A stretch of 36,901 nt of DNA, taken from assembly GCA_031286265.1 (NCBI GenBank), contig JAITUP010000093.1, forward strand, positions 1 to 36,901, written 5' to 3'. This document shows, piece after piece, positions 15,822 through 25,715 of this stretch. A model generated the notes under the pieces. That model was not told the DNA's origin, searched no databases, and was given only the letters and a program-made list of their open reading frames with translations. Every line of letters begins with the position of its first letter. The stretch's first letter is position 1. The position numbers were made by a program, and so were the translations under genes. The stretch is from Chitinispirillales bacterium. GTDB lineage: Bacteria; Fibrobacterota; Chitinivibrionia; Chitinivibrionales; Chitinispirillaceae.

Positions 15822-17654
15822 TTACCGAATCCCCAAAACCATCGACACCCGCTCACGATTTCCGTCTGCGGTGGCGACCGTTCCGCGCAATAAATACGTC
15901 CCGGCAGAAACCGGGCGGCCACCCGTGTCCGTCAAGTCCCACGAACCGACAACGCGGGATTGGGTGAAATCCGTCCCCACATCGGCTATTCCGATTCTGT
16001 TGACGACATTGCCAAACGCGTCGAAAATTGTCAATACAGCCTCATTTACACGCCGCCCCTGACGATAAAAATTGACAACGCCCGATAATCTGTCAATCGG
16101 ATTTGGACCGACGGTGAATTCACCCGATGATTGATTAGCGGGCACAACGATTACTGCTGCCTCATCAGGATCGACGACGGGTATCTCGCGGTCGATGTCG
16201 GCTATGGATGTGGTGCCAATGTTTACCCTCACGTTCCCAGGTTGCGCCAGTTGATAATTGGGAGCATCAGAACCTATCAACACAATATTTGTTGTTACCG
16301 GTTTGTCGGTGCCGGCATCCGGTGAAGCCATAGTGCCATTTCCAAGCACAAAACCAACAAGATCACCGCTTATTACGCCAACAAGCGTACCACCGGTGAG
16401 ACCAACCGATGTCGTGCCATCGGCATTACGATCTACGGCGCTTACACCTGTGATAGTGATGACCCTCGGATTAATGTTTGCGATAACGCTTGAAGGTTGA
16501 GACGAAAGCGTGTAGTTATTAACATCAAGACCGGCAAGCGAAAAGCCGCTGAATGTAACGGTTTTATCGTTTCCGGCACTTGGATCGGCAAACGACGCTG
16601 TGCCCTCAACCATACTAATGTTATCCCCATCAATTATTCCGTTGATTAGTGCCGAACCTCTAGGCAAAGCGGTCGTTGTACCGTCATACTCCTTGTTGAA
16701 AGCGGTCAGACCGGTAATGGTAACAAGACGCGGGTTTACCGTAATGTTCACGTTGAAAGTTCGCGGATTAATCCAGTCTGTTTCACCGCCTGCGCTCGGC
16801 GCTACTGATACCGTTATAGTAGCCGTGTATGTTCCCGGGGTGAGCCCTGATTGGGGCGTTATTCTAAAAGAAGCATTCTCGCCTAAGCCAACGCTGGATA
16901 GTGCCGACAGATCAAGCGTGAAAGCCGATGCGTTAGCGCCGGACAGGACAACTGATAAAACACTCAATGGATAGTTGGTATTTCTTAATGTTGCGGAAGT
17001 CCACTGCGGCGTGTTACCGTATCGTATAGAATTGTAAGTATACTCTCCAGAGCGGGAAAGGGATAGACCATGATATGGGACGAAGGTGATATCTGGATAT
17101 GTGCTTATGGTTGTATTTTCAGAAAAACCGTAGACTCTCAGCGACGGGGATGTGTACCCAAATACACCCAAACCAATTGATTCCATCGGTTCCCGCCTCA
17201 AAAAATCCACACGGTCTAGACTCGTAGAACCGTCAAACACCCCATCATCAATTCTTGCCACGCTTTTGGGAATGATTATGGAAGTCAGACTAATGCTACT
17301 CGCAAACGCATAATTTTCGATAGATGTTACAGTGTTAGGAATGGTTACAGAGATTAGATTTTCGAGGTTAGCAAATGCCCAATCTCCGATAGATGTCACA
17401 CCGTCCTTAATAATCACAATCTCAATGTCGCGCATAACGTTGTAGTTGTTACCCCATGGTGGGCCTCTATCATATCCCATATCTCCGGTTCCCTCAATAA
17501 TAAGCGTCTTTCCGATCAACGTTGCGGTTACGTCTGTTCGATCCGCATTAACACCAATATTCCACGTCTGCGCACTCACCCCCCCGGCAACCACCGCCAC
17601 AGCAAAAGCGGCCATGGCAATTTTCTTTTTAACTCCCATTTTTACTGATTTCAT
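15822..17654 (-). CDS. Exported BspA-type LRR/YDG protein, tandem paralogue
   Basis: This is a 610-residue paralogue of the downstream gene, with the same order: signal peptide (MGVKKKIAMAAFAVAVVAGG, cut near SAQ), the W-N-I-G/VTATL block, a shorter LRR_5 stretch (about 80-150), an Ig-like region, two YDG-type repeats with KEYDGTTT, and the C-terminal sorting-like module. The frame runs 17 codons further upstream, but GAGGAGGGG just before 17654 fixes the start. The two genes lie 63 bp apart on the same strand and may be co-transcribed. LRR regions have diverged strongly while the C-terminal module has not, suggesting recent exchange or selection on export. Ligand or substrate is unknown. Confidence 0.85.
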   Translation of the reverse strand: MKSVKMGVKKKIAMAAFAVAVVAGGVSAQTWNIGVNADRTDVTATLIGKTLIIEGTGDMGYDRGPPWGNNYNVMRDIEIVIIKDGVTSIGDWAFANLENLISVTIPNTVTSIENYAFASSISLTSIIIPKSVARIDDGVFDGSTSLDRVDFLRREPMESIGLGVFGYTSPSLRVYGFSENTTISTYPDITFVPYHGLSLSRSGEYTYNSIRYGNTPQWTSATLRNTNYPLSVLSVVLSGANASAFTLDLSALSSVGLGENASFRITPQSGLTPGTYTATITVSVAPSAGGETDWINPRTFNVNITVNPRLVTITGLTAFNKEYDGTTTALPRGSALINGIIDGDNISMVEGTASFADPSAGNDKTVTFSGFSLAGLDVNNYTLSSQPSSVIANINPRVITITGVSAVDRNADGTTSVGLTGGTLVGVISGDLVGFVLGNGTMASPDAGTDKPVTTNIVLIGSDAPNYQLAQPGNVRVNIGTTSIADIDREIPVVDPDEAAVIVVPANQSSGEFTVGPNPIDRLSGVVNFYRQGRRVNEAVLTIFDAFGNVVNRIGIADVGTDFTQSRVVGSWDLTDTGGRPVSAGTYLLRGTVATADGNRERVSMVLGIR

Positions 17655-17987
17655 ACAATTTCCCCTCCTCAAAAAGGATTTAAAGTTATTTTGAACCGCC
17701 GACATTATATCCGGCGGCGTTGATAAACACGCAACGCAGGAGGCGCGGCGTGAGAATTACAACGCAAAGGACACGACAAATCGGTACAACGCAATAGGGT
17801 ACAAAAAAATTGGTACAACGCAAAGGTACAACGCAAGGAATCGCGGGGACGGCCATGTAGGCCACCCACTTCTTACCTGCCTTCAAATAAAGCGAACAAT
17901 GCAATAAAAACCAAAGCTACCTATCAGCACACCTGTTTTAGCTAATACGACGTAAAAACGTCACCCCAGTACTAATATAATACAAAA
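17655..17987. other. Intergenic region with short GGTACAACGCAA repeats
   Basis: No gene is supported here. GTACAACGCAA recurs three times between 17792 and 17841. Positions 17714-17770 resemble the downstream flank of the first exported gene (13461-13520), sharing AAACACGCAA, CGGCG and AATTACAAC blocks in the same order. Confidence 0.6.
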
Positions 17988-18206
17988 ATGAATCCGTACC
18001 AAATTTTTTTTGATTTTTTTAAAAATATTTTTTTTCCCCGTATCCGGCGACAACTTTTTTACGCGGAAACAGAAGCTAAATTCGCCGAAGCGCGGGCGCA
18101 AATAGAAAAATACAAAAAAGACACCCCTTCCGCCGGACGTGACGACTTGAAATTCACCGCGCTGGTGTTTAAAGGAAAAGGAGATGTGAGCGTGTGCCTT
18201 CAATGA
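17988..18206 (+). CDS. Small hypothetical protein, possibly leaderless
   Basis: This is a 72-codon frame. The N-terminus is aromatic and hydrophobic (NPYQIFFDFFKNIFF), then a charged helix with AEARAQIEKYKKD and a short beta-like end. A TATAAT at 17976-17981 ends exactly six bases before the ATG, so transcription could begin at the start codon itself. There is no ribosome binding site. The GC-rich middle looks like coding sequence of this genome. An opposite-strand frame of similar length exists and looks less natural. No family is recognised. It precedes pyrR by 62 bases and could be part of that leader. Confidence 0.35.
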   Translation: MNPYQIFFDFFKNIFFPRIRRQLFYAETEAKFAEARAQIEKYKKDTPSAGRDDLKFTALVFKGKGDVSVCLQ

Positions 18207-18268
18207 TGTCGCTCCACAGTATTTTTTTTCACTTCACGCCCCTCCCGTAATGTATATATGGTTATACG

Positions 18269-18823
18269 ATGAAAAATCTTGACCTAATAATGGACGGCCA
18301 TGCCCTCGACCTTACGCTGACCCGCATCGCGCATCAAATATTGGAGCGCAGGATGCCGCTTGATACGATGTGCATAGTCGGCATGCAAACGCGGGGAGTA
18401 TATCTCGCGCGGCGGATTGCGGCTAAAATCAATGCGCTGGGGGGAATGACGCTTAAAACCGGCGTTCTTGATACCACGCTCTACCGCGACGATTACCGGA
18501 TCGCGTTTCGGCAGCCGCAGGTGCGGGTAACGGATATTCCGTTTGACATCAACGGGAAAAACGTCGTGCTCGTAGACGATGTGCTCTTCACCGGGCGCAC
18601 GGTACGTGCCGCGCTCGACGCGCTTATGGATCACGGGCGGCCGCGCACCATACAGCTCGCCGTACTCGTCGACAGAGGGCATAGAGAGCTGCCTATCAGG
18701 GCGGATTATGTTGGAGAACAGATCACCACCTCGCCGGTACAGGAAGTCGCGCTCAAGGTTAGCGAAATTGACGGGGAGGACTCGCTTTGGCTCACGGAAA
18801 TTGAAGAGGGAGACGCGGGATGA
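18269..18823 (+). CDS. pyrR: PyrR bifunctional regulator / uracil phosphoribosyltransferase
   Basis: The 184-residue product carries the PRPP-binding motif VVLVDDVLFTGRTVRAAL and the N-terminal IVGMQTRGVYLARRI segment, both characteristic of PyrR. PyrR proteins bind pyr mRNA leaders in response to UMP and also have uracil phosphoribosyltransferase activity. It heads a pyrR-pyrB-pyrC run, with its stop overlapping the pyrB start (ATGA). In several phyla PyrR controls transcription attenuation. I looked for an obvious anti-terminator and terminator pair in the short leader 18207-18268 and saw none, so RNA-based regulation here is unproven. The start codon has no clear ribosome binding site. Confidence 0.93.
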   Translation: MKNLDLIMDGHALDLTLTRIAHQILERRMPLDTMCIVGMQTRGVYLARRIAAKINALGGMTLKTGVLDTTLYRDDYRIAFRQPQVRVTDIPFDINGKNVVLVDDVLFTGRTVRAALDALMDHGRPRTIQLAVLVDRGHRELPIRADYVGEQITTSPVQEVALKVSEIDGEDSLWLTEIEEGDAG

Positions 18824-19749
18824 AGCTGCAAATTCAGCATTTGCTTGGATTGGAGGGAGTCTCGCGGGAGGATATCAACCTTATTCTCGATACGGCCGAC
18901 ATGTTTTACGGGGTGTTGCAACGGGACATAAAAGTTGTGCCGACGCTACGAGGGAAAACTATCGTCAATCTGTTTTACGAGAGCAGCACGAGGACACGGA
19001 TATCGTTCGAACTTGCGGAAAAACGATTATCGGCAAGCCCTTTAGGGTTCTCCCCATCGACAAGTTCCATCAGCAAAGGCGAAGGGCTTAAAGACACCAT
19101 CCGCAATATCGAGGCCATGAAAATCGACATGGTGGTGGTGAGGCATCCGTGCGCGGGAGCGCCGTATTTTCTTACACAGTGTACGGACGCGGTTATTGTC
19201 AACGCGGGCGACGGGCTGCATGAGCACCCCACTCAGGCCCTGCTCGACATGATGACAATCCGCCAGAAATTGGGGCGGCTTGAGGGGCTGAAAGTTGCGA
19301 TAATCGGCGATATATTTCACAGCCGCGTCGCGCGGTCAAACGCGTGGGGGATGAAGACGATGGGGATAGATGTAACGTTATGCGGCCCGCCCACATTGCT
19401 GCCGCAACATACGGACAGCCTCGGCGTAAACGTTACCGATAATATAGACGAAGCGCTTGACGGGGTAGACGTGGTGATGTTGCTGCGCGCCCAACTGGAA
19501 CGGCAATCAAGCGCGGTCTTCCCATCCATTCACGAATATCGCGAGCGCTACGGTTTTGATATCGACAGGTTAAACAAATTGAAAGAAGACGTGATTATTA
19601 TGCACCCGGGACCCATTAATCGCGGGGTTGAGCTGGCATCCAACGTTGCGGATTCAAAAAACTCTGTAATTTTGGATCAAGTTACGAATGGGGTGGCGGT
19701 GAGGATGGCGGTTCTTTACTTACTGGGTGGCGGCGGTGGAGAAATGTAA
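18820..19749 (+). CDS. pyrB: Aspartate carbamoyltransferase catalytic chain
   Basis: This enzyme joins carbamoyl phosphate and aspartate in the second step of pyrimidine synthesis. The 309-residue product has the carbamoyl-phosphate motif STRTR, the SSISKGEGLKDT loop that supplies Ser and Lys across the trimer interface, HPTQALLDM, and the aspartate-binding HPGPINRGVE near the C-terminus. Length matches the family. Translational overlap with pyrR upstream indicates one operon. No pyrI regulatory chain is present in the window, so this is probably a PyrR-controlled or PyrC-associated type rather than the E. coli allosteric complex. Confidence 0.96.
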   Translation: MKLQIQHLLGLEGVSREDINLILDTADMFYGVLQRDIKVVPTLRGKTIVNLFYESSTRTRISFELAEKRLSASPLGFSPSTSSISKGEGLKDTIRNIEAMKIDMVVVRHPCAGAPYFLTQCTDAVIVNAGDGLHEHPTQALLDMMTIRQKLGRLEGLKVAIIGDIFHSRVARSNAWGMKTMGIDVTLCGPPTLLPQHTDSLGVNVTDNIDEALDGVDVVMLLRAQLERQSSAVFPSIHEYRERYGFDIDRLNKLKEDVIIMHPGPINRGVELASNVADSKNSVILDQVTNGVAVRMAVLYLLGGGGGEM

Positions 19750-19802
19750 GCTTTAAAAAACCATCGTCTCCAAAAAAATTTTAAAAAACTAAGGGTAAAA
19801 AA

Positions 19803-21143
19803 ATGATTAAAAAAGGCACAGGCACGGTTACCTACCCCCTAACCAACGAACGGCAATCAAAGCCGTTAGCAATAATCAACGGCCGCGTTATCGACCCCGC
19901 TCAAAAAATCGACGGGACGATGAATATCATTATTGATAACGGAATCGTCAAACACATCGGTAGCGGCATCCCGCCCGAATATAACAACGCCGAGACCATC
20001 GACGCCGTTGACAAGTGGGTTGTTCCCGGGCTCGTCGATATGCACGTCCATCTGCGCGAGCCCGGACGCGAGGATAAAGAGACCATCGCCACCGGCTCAT
20101 GCGCCGCCGCCGCGGGGGGGTTCACCGCGGTCGCCTGTATGCCGAATACCACCCCGGTCCTCGACGAAGAATCAAAGATCCGCTACGTCATCCAACGGGC
20201 CGCCGAGGGCTGCCCGTGCCGCATATACCCGATAGGCGCGATTACTAAAGAACTTATGGGTGAAGAGCTGGCCCCTATGGGTGAGATGGTGACGGCAGGC
20301 GCGGTCGCGATGTCGGACGACGGAAAGACCGTCGCCAAATCCAACATAATGCGTAACGCGTTCAACTACTCGAAATCGTTTGGTATCCCCGTAATCTGCC
20401 ACTGCGAAGACGCGGCGCTGTGTGCGAAAGGGCACATGAACGAAGGACACGTCTCCACGCGGCTTGGTGTGAGGGGGATACCGGTCATAGCGGAGGACAT
20501 TATTGTGGCGCGTGATATTTTGCTTGCCGAATACACCGGTGCGCGCGCGCACATCGCACACGTCTCGACGGCGGGATCGGTGCGGTTAATCAGGGAAGCA
20601 AAAACACGCGGAGTCAATGTGACGGCGGAAACTTGCCCGCACTACTTTACGCTAACGGATGAAGATATCGGGATGTATGATACAAACAAAAAAATGAACC
20701 CGCCGCTACGCACAGCCATCGACAGGGAAGCGGTTATCGCGGGTTTGGCTGACGGAACGATCGACGTAATAGCGAGCGATCACGCGCCGCACGTCTCCGA
20801 GGAAAAGGATGTCGAGTTTGACAACGCGGCGTTTGGCGTTATCGGGCTTGAAACCATGCTCGGCGTTGTGATGACGATTTTGGTGAATGAAAAATTGCTC
20901 ACCCCGACGCAAATGGTGGAGCGAATGAGCGTCGCGCCGAACAGGATTCTCGGATTGCCGGGGGGTGCGCTGAAAGTTGGAGCGCCGGGGGATGTTACGG
21001 TGATTGATCCGGCGATAAAATGGACTGTCGATCCGACGATGTTCTTCTCAAAATCAAGAAATACGCCGTTTTCCGGAATGGGATTGAAGGGGGCGGCGGC
21101 GGTTACGATTTTAGGAGGGATGATTACTTACAGAAGGGGGTAG
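19803..21143 (+). CDS. pyrC: Dihydroorotase (class I)
   Basis: This enzyme catalyses the reversible cyclisation of carbamoyl aspartate to dihydroorotate. The 446-residue amidohydrolase shows the metal-binding HVHLREPG, a following GRED with the class I DKETI context, HCED, AHVSTAGS and the catalytic DHAPH. An AAGGG precedes the ATG at 19803. The length is slightly above the usual 425 because of about 20 extra N-terminal residues before PLAIINGRVIDP, so a later start is conceivable, though no better ATG is close. It lies 53 bases after pyrB in the same direction and completes a pyrR-B-C unit. Confidence 0.95.
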   Translation: MIKKGTGTVTYPLTNERQSKPLAIINGRVIDPAQKIDGTMNIIIDNGIVKHIGSGIPPEYNNAETIDAVDKWVVPGLVDMHVHLREPGREDKETIATGSCAAAAGGFTAVACMPNTTPVLDEESKIRYVIQRAAEGCPCRIYPIGAITKELMGEELAPMGEMVTAGAVAMSDDGKTVAKSNIMRNAFNYSKSFGIPVICHCEDAALCAKGHMNEGHVSTRLGVRGIPVIAEDIIVARDILLAEYTGARAHIAHVSTAGSVRLIREAKTRGVNVTAETCPHYFTLTDEDIGMYDTNKKMNPPLRTAIDREAVIAGLADGTIDVIASDHAPHVSEEKDVEFDNAAFGVIGLETMLGVVMTILVNEKLLTPTQMVERMSVAPNRILGLPGGALKVGAPGDVTVIDPAIKWTVDPTMFFSKSRNTPFSGMGLKGAAAVTILGGMITYRRG

Positions 21144-21173
21144 CTTTTTTAATTAATTGATTATATTAACAAA

Positions 21174-22514
21174 ATGACCGATATCACTAAAATTCGATTC
21201 GATTCCGCCGTAAACATTGTAAAAACCCTCAGAAATGCCGGGTATGAGGCTTATTTTGCCGGTGGGTGGGTGCGAGATTTTGTTATGGGGGGGACTGACG
21301 GGGGCGATATAGACATTGCCACAAACGCTACGCCGGACGATATACGGCGCGTATTCCGGCGGACGGTAGGGGTCGGCGAACAGTTTGGGGTAATGATTGT
21401 CGTGGACGGCGGAGTGCCGTTTGAAGTGGCCACATTCAGGGCCGACGTGGGGATTAAGGACGGGCGGCATCCCGAGAGCGTGGTCTATACGGATGCCAAA
21501 AACGACGCGCTGCGGCGGGACTTTACCATCAACGGGATGTTCTACGATCCCATCGCCGAGGAAGTGATCGACTACGTTGACGGGCGGCGCGGGATTGATG
21601 AAAAGGTTATCAAAGCGATAGGCGACCCCACCGAGAGATTCCGTGAAGACTATCTGCGAATGTTGCGGGCTGTGCGATTTGCGGCGCGATTTGATTACGG
21701 CATTGATGAAGAAACGTTGAGAGCGATAAAGGACAGCGCGCACAACATCAAAAACATATCGGCGGAACGAATTTTTACGGAAACGACCAAAATGCTCACC
21801 GGCCCCAATCCGCAAAAAAGCATCGAAGTTTTGCATGATTCCGGTCTTCTAAAACAGATCCTGCCCGAAGTCGAAAACACGCGCGGCGTCGAACAACCGG
21901 CGCAGTTCCATCCCGAAGGGGACGTGTTTGTGCATACGCTGCTAACAATCGGGCATCTCCCGCAAAACCCCTCCCCCGCCCTAGCGTGGTCGGCGTTGCT
22001 ACACGATATCGGCAAGCCCCAAACCATGACCGTAACCGATCGTATTCGTTTCAACAACCATCACCACGCCGGCGCGAAGTTGACGGAAAATATCCTGAAA
22101 CGGCTACGCGCTCCAAACGCGCTGATCGACGCGACGGTATCGATAGTCGAAAACCACATGAACTTCATGAACGTATCCAGAATGCGTCTATCGACCCTGA
22201 AAAAATTCCTGTCAAGAGAGACCATACGCGACGAACTTGAGCTGCACCGAGCCGATTGCCTGTCGAGCCACGGCGAACTCGACAACTACGATTTCGTCAA
22301 GACGCGGTTAGAAACATTCAAAGCCGAAGAAATCAAGCCAACACCGCTCATCACCGGCAAAGACCTAATCGCTCTGGGTATGAAACCAGGCCCAATCTTT
22401 GGACGAATATTAGGTGAAGTCTATGATATGCAATTAGAAGACAGAATCACCACAAGAGAAGAAGCGCTCGTAGCGCGTGACAGTATCGCGAATAAATTCC
22501 GTAAGAGCCCTTAA
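21174..22514 (+). CDS. cca: CCA tRNA nucleotidyltransferase with HD domain
   Basis: This 446-residue enzyme adds or repairs the 3' CCA end of tRNAs. The class II nucleotidyltransferase signature is visible as GGWVRD followed by GGDIDIAT with the two catalytic Asp residues, then RRDFTINGM and the RFREDYLRMLRAVRF segment. The C-terminal half contains an HD phosphohydrolase-type motif (LLHDIGKP, NHHHAGA), common in this subgroup and associated with phosphatase or phosphodiesterase activity. There is no Shine-Dalgarno sequence. A TATATT at 21162-21167 ends six bases before the ATG, so the mRNA may be leaderless if it is not co-transcribed with pyrC, 30 bases upstream. Confidence 0.93.
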   Translation: MTDITKIRFDSAVNIVKTLRNAGYEAYFAGGWVRDFVMGGTDGGDIDIATNATPDDIRRVFRRTVGVGEQFGVMIVVDGGVPFEVATFRADVGIKDGRHPESVVYTDAKNDALRRDFTINGMFYDPIAEEVIDYVDGRRGIDEKVIKAIGDPTERFREDYLRMLRAVRFAARFDYGIDEETLRAIKDSAHNIKNISAERIFTETTKMLTGPNPQKSIEVLHDSGLLKQILPEVENTRGVEQPAQFHPEGDVFVHTLLTIGHLPQNPSPALAWSALLHDIGKPQTMTVTDRIRFNNHHHAGAKLTENILKRLRAPNALIDATVSIVENHMNFMNVSRMRLSTLKKFLSRETIRDELELHRADCLSSHGELDNYDFVKTRLETFKAEEIKPTPLITGKDLIALGMKPGPIFGRILGEVYDMQLEDRITTREEALVARDSIANKFRKSP

Positions 22515-22564
22515 GTACCGATTAGATATCGATTTAAAAGATTTTGATTTTTAAAAGATTTTTA

Positions 22565-22593
22565 TTGACCGCCGTTCCCCATCAATGTATTAT
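22565..22593 (+). promoter_or_regulatory. Promoter of gapA
   Basis: TTGACC (22565-22570) and TATTAT (22588-22593) are separated by 17 bases and preceded by an A/T-rich block. The following leader of about 65 bases ends in a strong GGGAGG before the gapA start. This is the clearest sigma70-like promoter in the window, by inspection. Confidence 0.65.
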
Positions 22594-22616
22594 ATTTATA
22601 GCTCCATCACTATTGA

Positions 22617-23666
<1,050 letters not shown>

Positions 23667-23681
23667 GCATGTTCTAACCAT

Positions 23682-23717
23682 GTGCGTCCTTGAAATATGC
23701 CAAGGACGCACCCTTTT
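23682..23717 (+). terminator. Intrinsic hairpin between gapA and pgk
   Basis: GTGCGTCCTTG (23682-23692) and CAAGGACGCAC (23701-23711) pair perfectly over 11 bases with an 8-base loop, followed by CCTTTT. The short T tract suggests a leaky terminator or a 3'-end stabiliser, leaving less pgk than gapA transcript. Confidence 0.75.
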
Positions 23718-23772
23718 AGCATTTAAAGAAAGCTTCCTTAAAATCTAAAATAAACGTAAGGACAAATAAATC

Positions 23773-25050
23773 ATGGCCTTAAAGAAAAAAACCGTAAAAG
23801 ACGTAGATTTCAAAGGCAAGCGCGTAATTATGCGCGTAGACTTTAACGTCCCCATGGACAAAGGTATCATTCAGGACGACACGCGCATGCAGGCCGCGCT
23901 GCCGACCATCAAACACGTCCTCGAACAGGGCGCCAAAAGCCTTGTGCTGATGTCGCATCTCGGCGACCCCAAAAAGGAATCGGCGAAGATGAAAGAGGCC
24001 GCCGAGAAAGCCGGCCAGCCCTTTGACGAGCAGCAGTATTTGGCCGACAAGCACAAAATGGCCCCGCTTGCCAAACATTTGTCGACCCTGCTCGGTAAGG
24101 ATGTCGGCCTCGCTCCCGATTGCGTGAGCGACGAGACACAAGCAATGGTCGCCAAGCTCGACAACGGCGCCGTGTTGATGCTCGAAAACACACGTTTTCA
24201 TAAGGAAGAGACATCTAAAGACGCCGCCGAGCGCGAAAAAATGGCCAAAGTTATAGCCACGTTCGGCGATATCTATGTAAACGACGCATTTGGCACCGCG
24301 CACCGCGCCCATGCGTCCACCACGACCACGGCGCAATTCGTGCCCGTCGCCGTGGCCGGGTTCCTCATGGAAAAAGAGCTCGTCTTCCTGCAGGATAAGA
24401 TCGTTGATAATCCCGAAAAGCCTCTTGTCGCGATTATCGGCGGGGCAAAAATTTCCTCCAAACTCGCCGTTATCGAAAGTTTGCTCGACAAAGTCGACTG
24501 CCTGATTATCGGCGGCGGCATGTCCTACACATTCCGGAAAGTGATGGTTGGAAACAACAAAATTGGCGATTCGCTCTTTGAGGAAGATATGATGGATACA
24601 GCGAGGAAAATTCTGAAAACGGCTGAAGAAAAAGGAATTAAACTTCTTCTGCCCGACGACAACATCGTTACACAGAAATTCGCGCCGGACGCCGAATCTA
24701 AGCAAGTAACCGCGGGCACGATTGAAGACGGCTGGATGGGTATGGACATCGGCGAGCAGACGCGGGAAAAATTCAAAGCGGCGATTAAAGGCGCGAAGAC
24801 TGTCTTCTGGAACGGCCCGATGGGCGTGTTCGAGTTCCCAAGATTTGCGGTTGGTACGCAAATAATCGCCACCACGCTTGCGGAACTCGACGGCGCGATT
24901 ACGGTAATCGGCGGCGGGGACTCGGTCTCGGCGGTCAAAAAGGCCGGTGTGGCGAGCAAGATGTCGCACATCTCGACAGGCGGCGGAGCATCACTCGAGC
25001 TTGTTGAGGGTAAGGAATTGCCGGGAGTTGTGGCGTTGAATGATAAGTGA
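23773..25050 (+). CDS. pgk: Phosphoglycerate kinase
   Basis: This kinase makes ATP from 1,3-bisphosphoglycerate. The 425-residue product has the N-terminal RVDFNVPMDKG substrate loop, MSHLGDPK, LENTRFHKEE, the hinge segments and the ATP-site GGGDSVSAVKKAG with a final STGGGASLELVEG. It is about 25-30 residues longer than many bacterial Pgk proteins, mainly through an insertion after MSHLGDPK (about residues 62-92). Such insertions occur in the longer Pgk class. AAGGA lies ten bases before the start. It follows gapA in the same direction behind a hairpin. Confidence 0.96.
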   Translation: MALKKKTVKDVDFKGKRVIMRVDFNVPMDKGIIQDDTRMQAALPTIKHVLEQGAKSLVLMSHLGDPKKESAKMKEAAEKAGQPFDEQQYLADKHKMAPLAKHLSTLLGKDVGLAPDCVSDETQAMVAKLDNGAVLMLENTRFHKEETSKDAAEREKMAKVIATFGDIYVNDAFGTAHRAHASTTTTAQFVPVAVAGFLMEKELVFLQDKIVDNPEKPLVAIIGGAKISSKLAVIESLLDKVDCLIIGGGMSYTFRKVMVGNNKIGDSLFEEDMMDTARKILKTAEEKGIKLLLPDDNIVTQKFAPDAESKQVTAGTIEDGWMGMDIGEQTREKFKAAIKGAKTVFWNGPMGVFEFPRFAVGTQIIATTLAELDGAITVIGGGDSVSAVKKAGVASKMSHISTGGGASLELVEGKELPGVVALNDK

Positions 25051-25078
25051 GTTGGAATTACGGGTATCGTGATTTTTT

Positions 25079-25103
25079 GTAAAGGGCGCGGTTTACCGCG
25101 CCC
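25079..25103. terminator. Hairpin after pgk, first of two identical copies
   Basis: GGGCGCGG and CCGCGCCC pair around TTTA. The 25-base segment is repeated exactly at 25925-25949. For pgk the following sequence is A-rich rather than T-rich; on the minus strand, after the toxin gene, it ends in TTTAC. Confidence 0.65.
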
Positions 25104-25136
25104 GCCAAAATTTCCTCTTTTTTCCATGTGTTTTTT

Positions 25137-25409
25137 TCAATACAAATCGCTATGTGATCCCGTTCTAACAGCCGTTAAGATCAATTTATCGCTATCAATT
25201 TTGTAGATTAGCAACCAATCGGGATTTATGTGGCACCCACGATGGTTTTTGTAGTTCCCAATTAATTGATGATCTTTGAATTTTGGAGCCAACTTCTCGT
25301 TTTTCAATAATTTTTCAATGATAGCCCAAAGCTCATTGATCTTTTTTCCTTGTTTTTGAATTTTTTTGTAGTCTTTTTTGAACTGTTTTGATAATTGCAA
25401 ATTAAGCAT
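25137..25409 (-). CDS. YafQ/RelE-family mRNA interferase toxin
   Basis: The 90-residue product closely follows the YafQ pattern: QFKKDYKKIQKQGK at the start, DHQLIGNYKNHRGCHI in the middle, PDWLLIYKI, and the terminal GSHSDLY. The His and Asp/Trp residues used for ribosome-dependent mRNA cleavage in YafQ are all present, so it is probably active. It overlaps the upstream DinJ-like antitoxin gene by 8 bases, the normal order for dinJ-yafQ. Genes on both sides belong to other functions, and the module is bracketed by a duplicated terminator hairpin. Confidence 0.9.
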   Translation of the reverse strand: MLNLQLSKQFKKDYKKIQKQGKKINELWAIIEKLLKNEKLAPKFKDHQLIGNYKNHRGCHINPDWLLIYKIDSDKLILTAVRTGSHSDLY

Positions 25410-25668
25410 TTAACCACCTTTTGGCATCTTCTATTGAATTAAATACCGGGCTTAAATTTTCCCCGTTTTCAACATCTTCAATCGCGGCGATTGTTTCTCT
25501 GTTCGGTTTGGCTTTTTGGATTTGGAATGGCAGACCGTTGTATATAACCGCTTGTCGCAGAAAAACGTTTATGGCGGTTGTCATATCCATTCCAAGTTCT
25601 CCAAACAATTCTTGCGCTTTTTTTTTAATTTCGCTGTCCATTCTGATATTCATGCTCACATGGGGCAT
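25402..25668 (-). CDS. DinJ/RelB-family antitoxin
   Basis: The 88-residue protein starts with a ribbon-helix-helix region (MNIRMDSEIKKKAQELFGELGMDMTTAINVFLRQAV), typical of DinJ, and ends in an acidic toxin-binding tail. The frame is open another 18 codons upstream, but GGAGG eight bases before the ATG at 25668 fixes the start. DinJ proteins repress their own promoter together with the toxin. A palindrome of the right kind lies at 25716-25747 upstream. Confidence 0.88.
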   Translation of the reverse strand: MPHVSMNIRMDSEIKKKAQELFGELGMDMTTAINVFLRQAVIYNGLPFQIQKAKPNRETIAAIEDVENGENLSPVFNSIEDAKRWLNA

Positions 25669-25715
25669 ATAATGCCTCCTTTTTATAGGCGTTAATAAAT
25701 GATGAATGTGGCTAC

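Noticed and set aside
17961-18203. Minus-strand frame opposite the small ORF before pyrR
   Set aside because: Residue composition looks unnatural, and no ribosome binding site or promoter is visible on that strand.
18207-18268. PyrR attenuator in the pyr leader
   Set aside because: No terminator or anti-terminator hairpin pair could be drawn in the 62 bases before pyrR.
23779-24969. Long minus-strand frame (396 codons) opposite pgk
   Set aside because: It is a shadow of pgk, rich in Arg, His and Phe as expected from the complement of GC-biased codons, and has no plausible start site.
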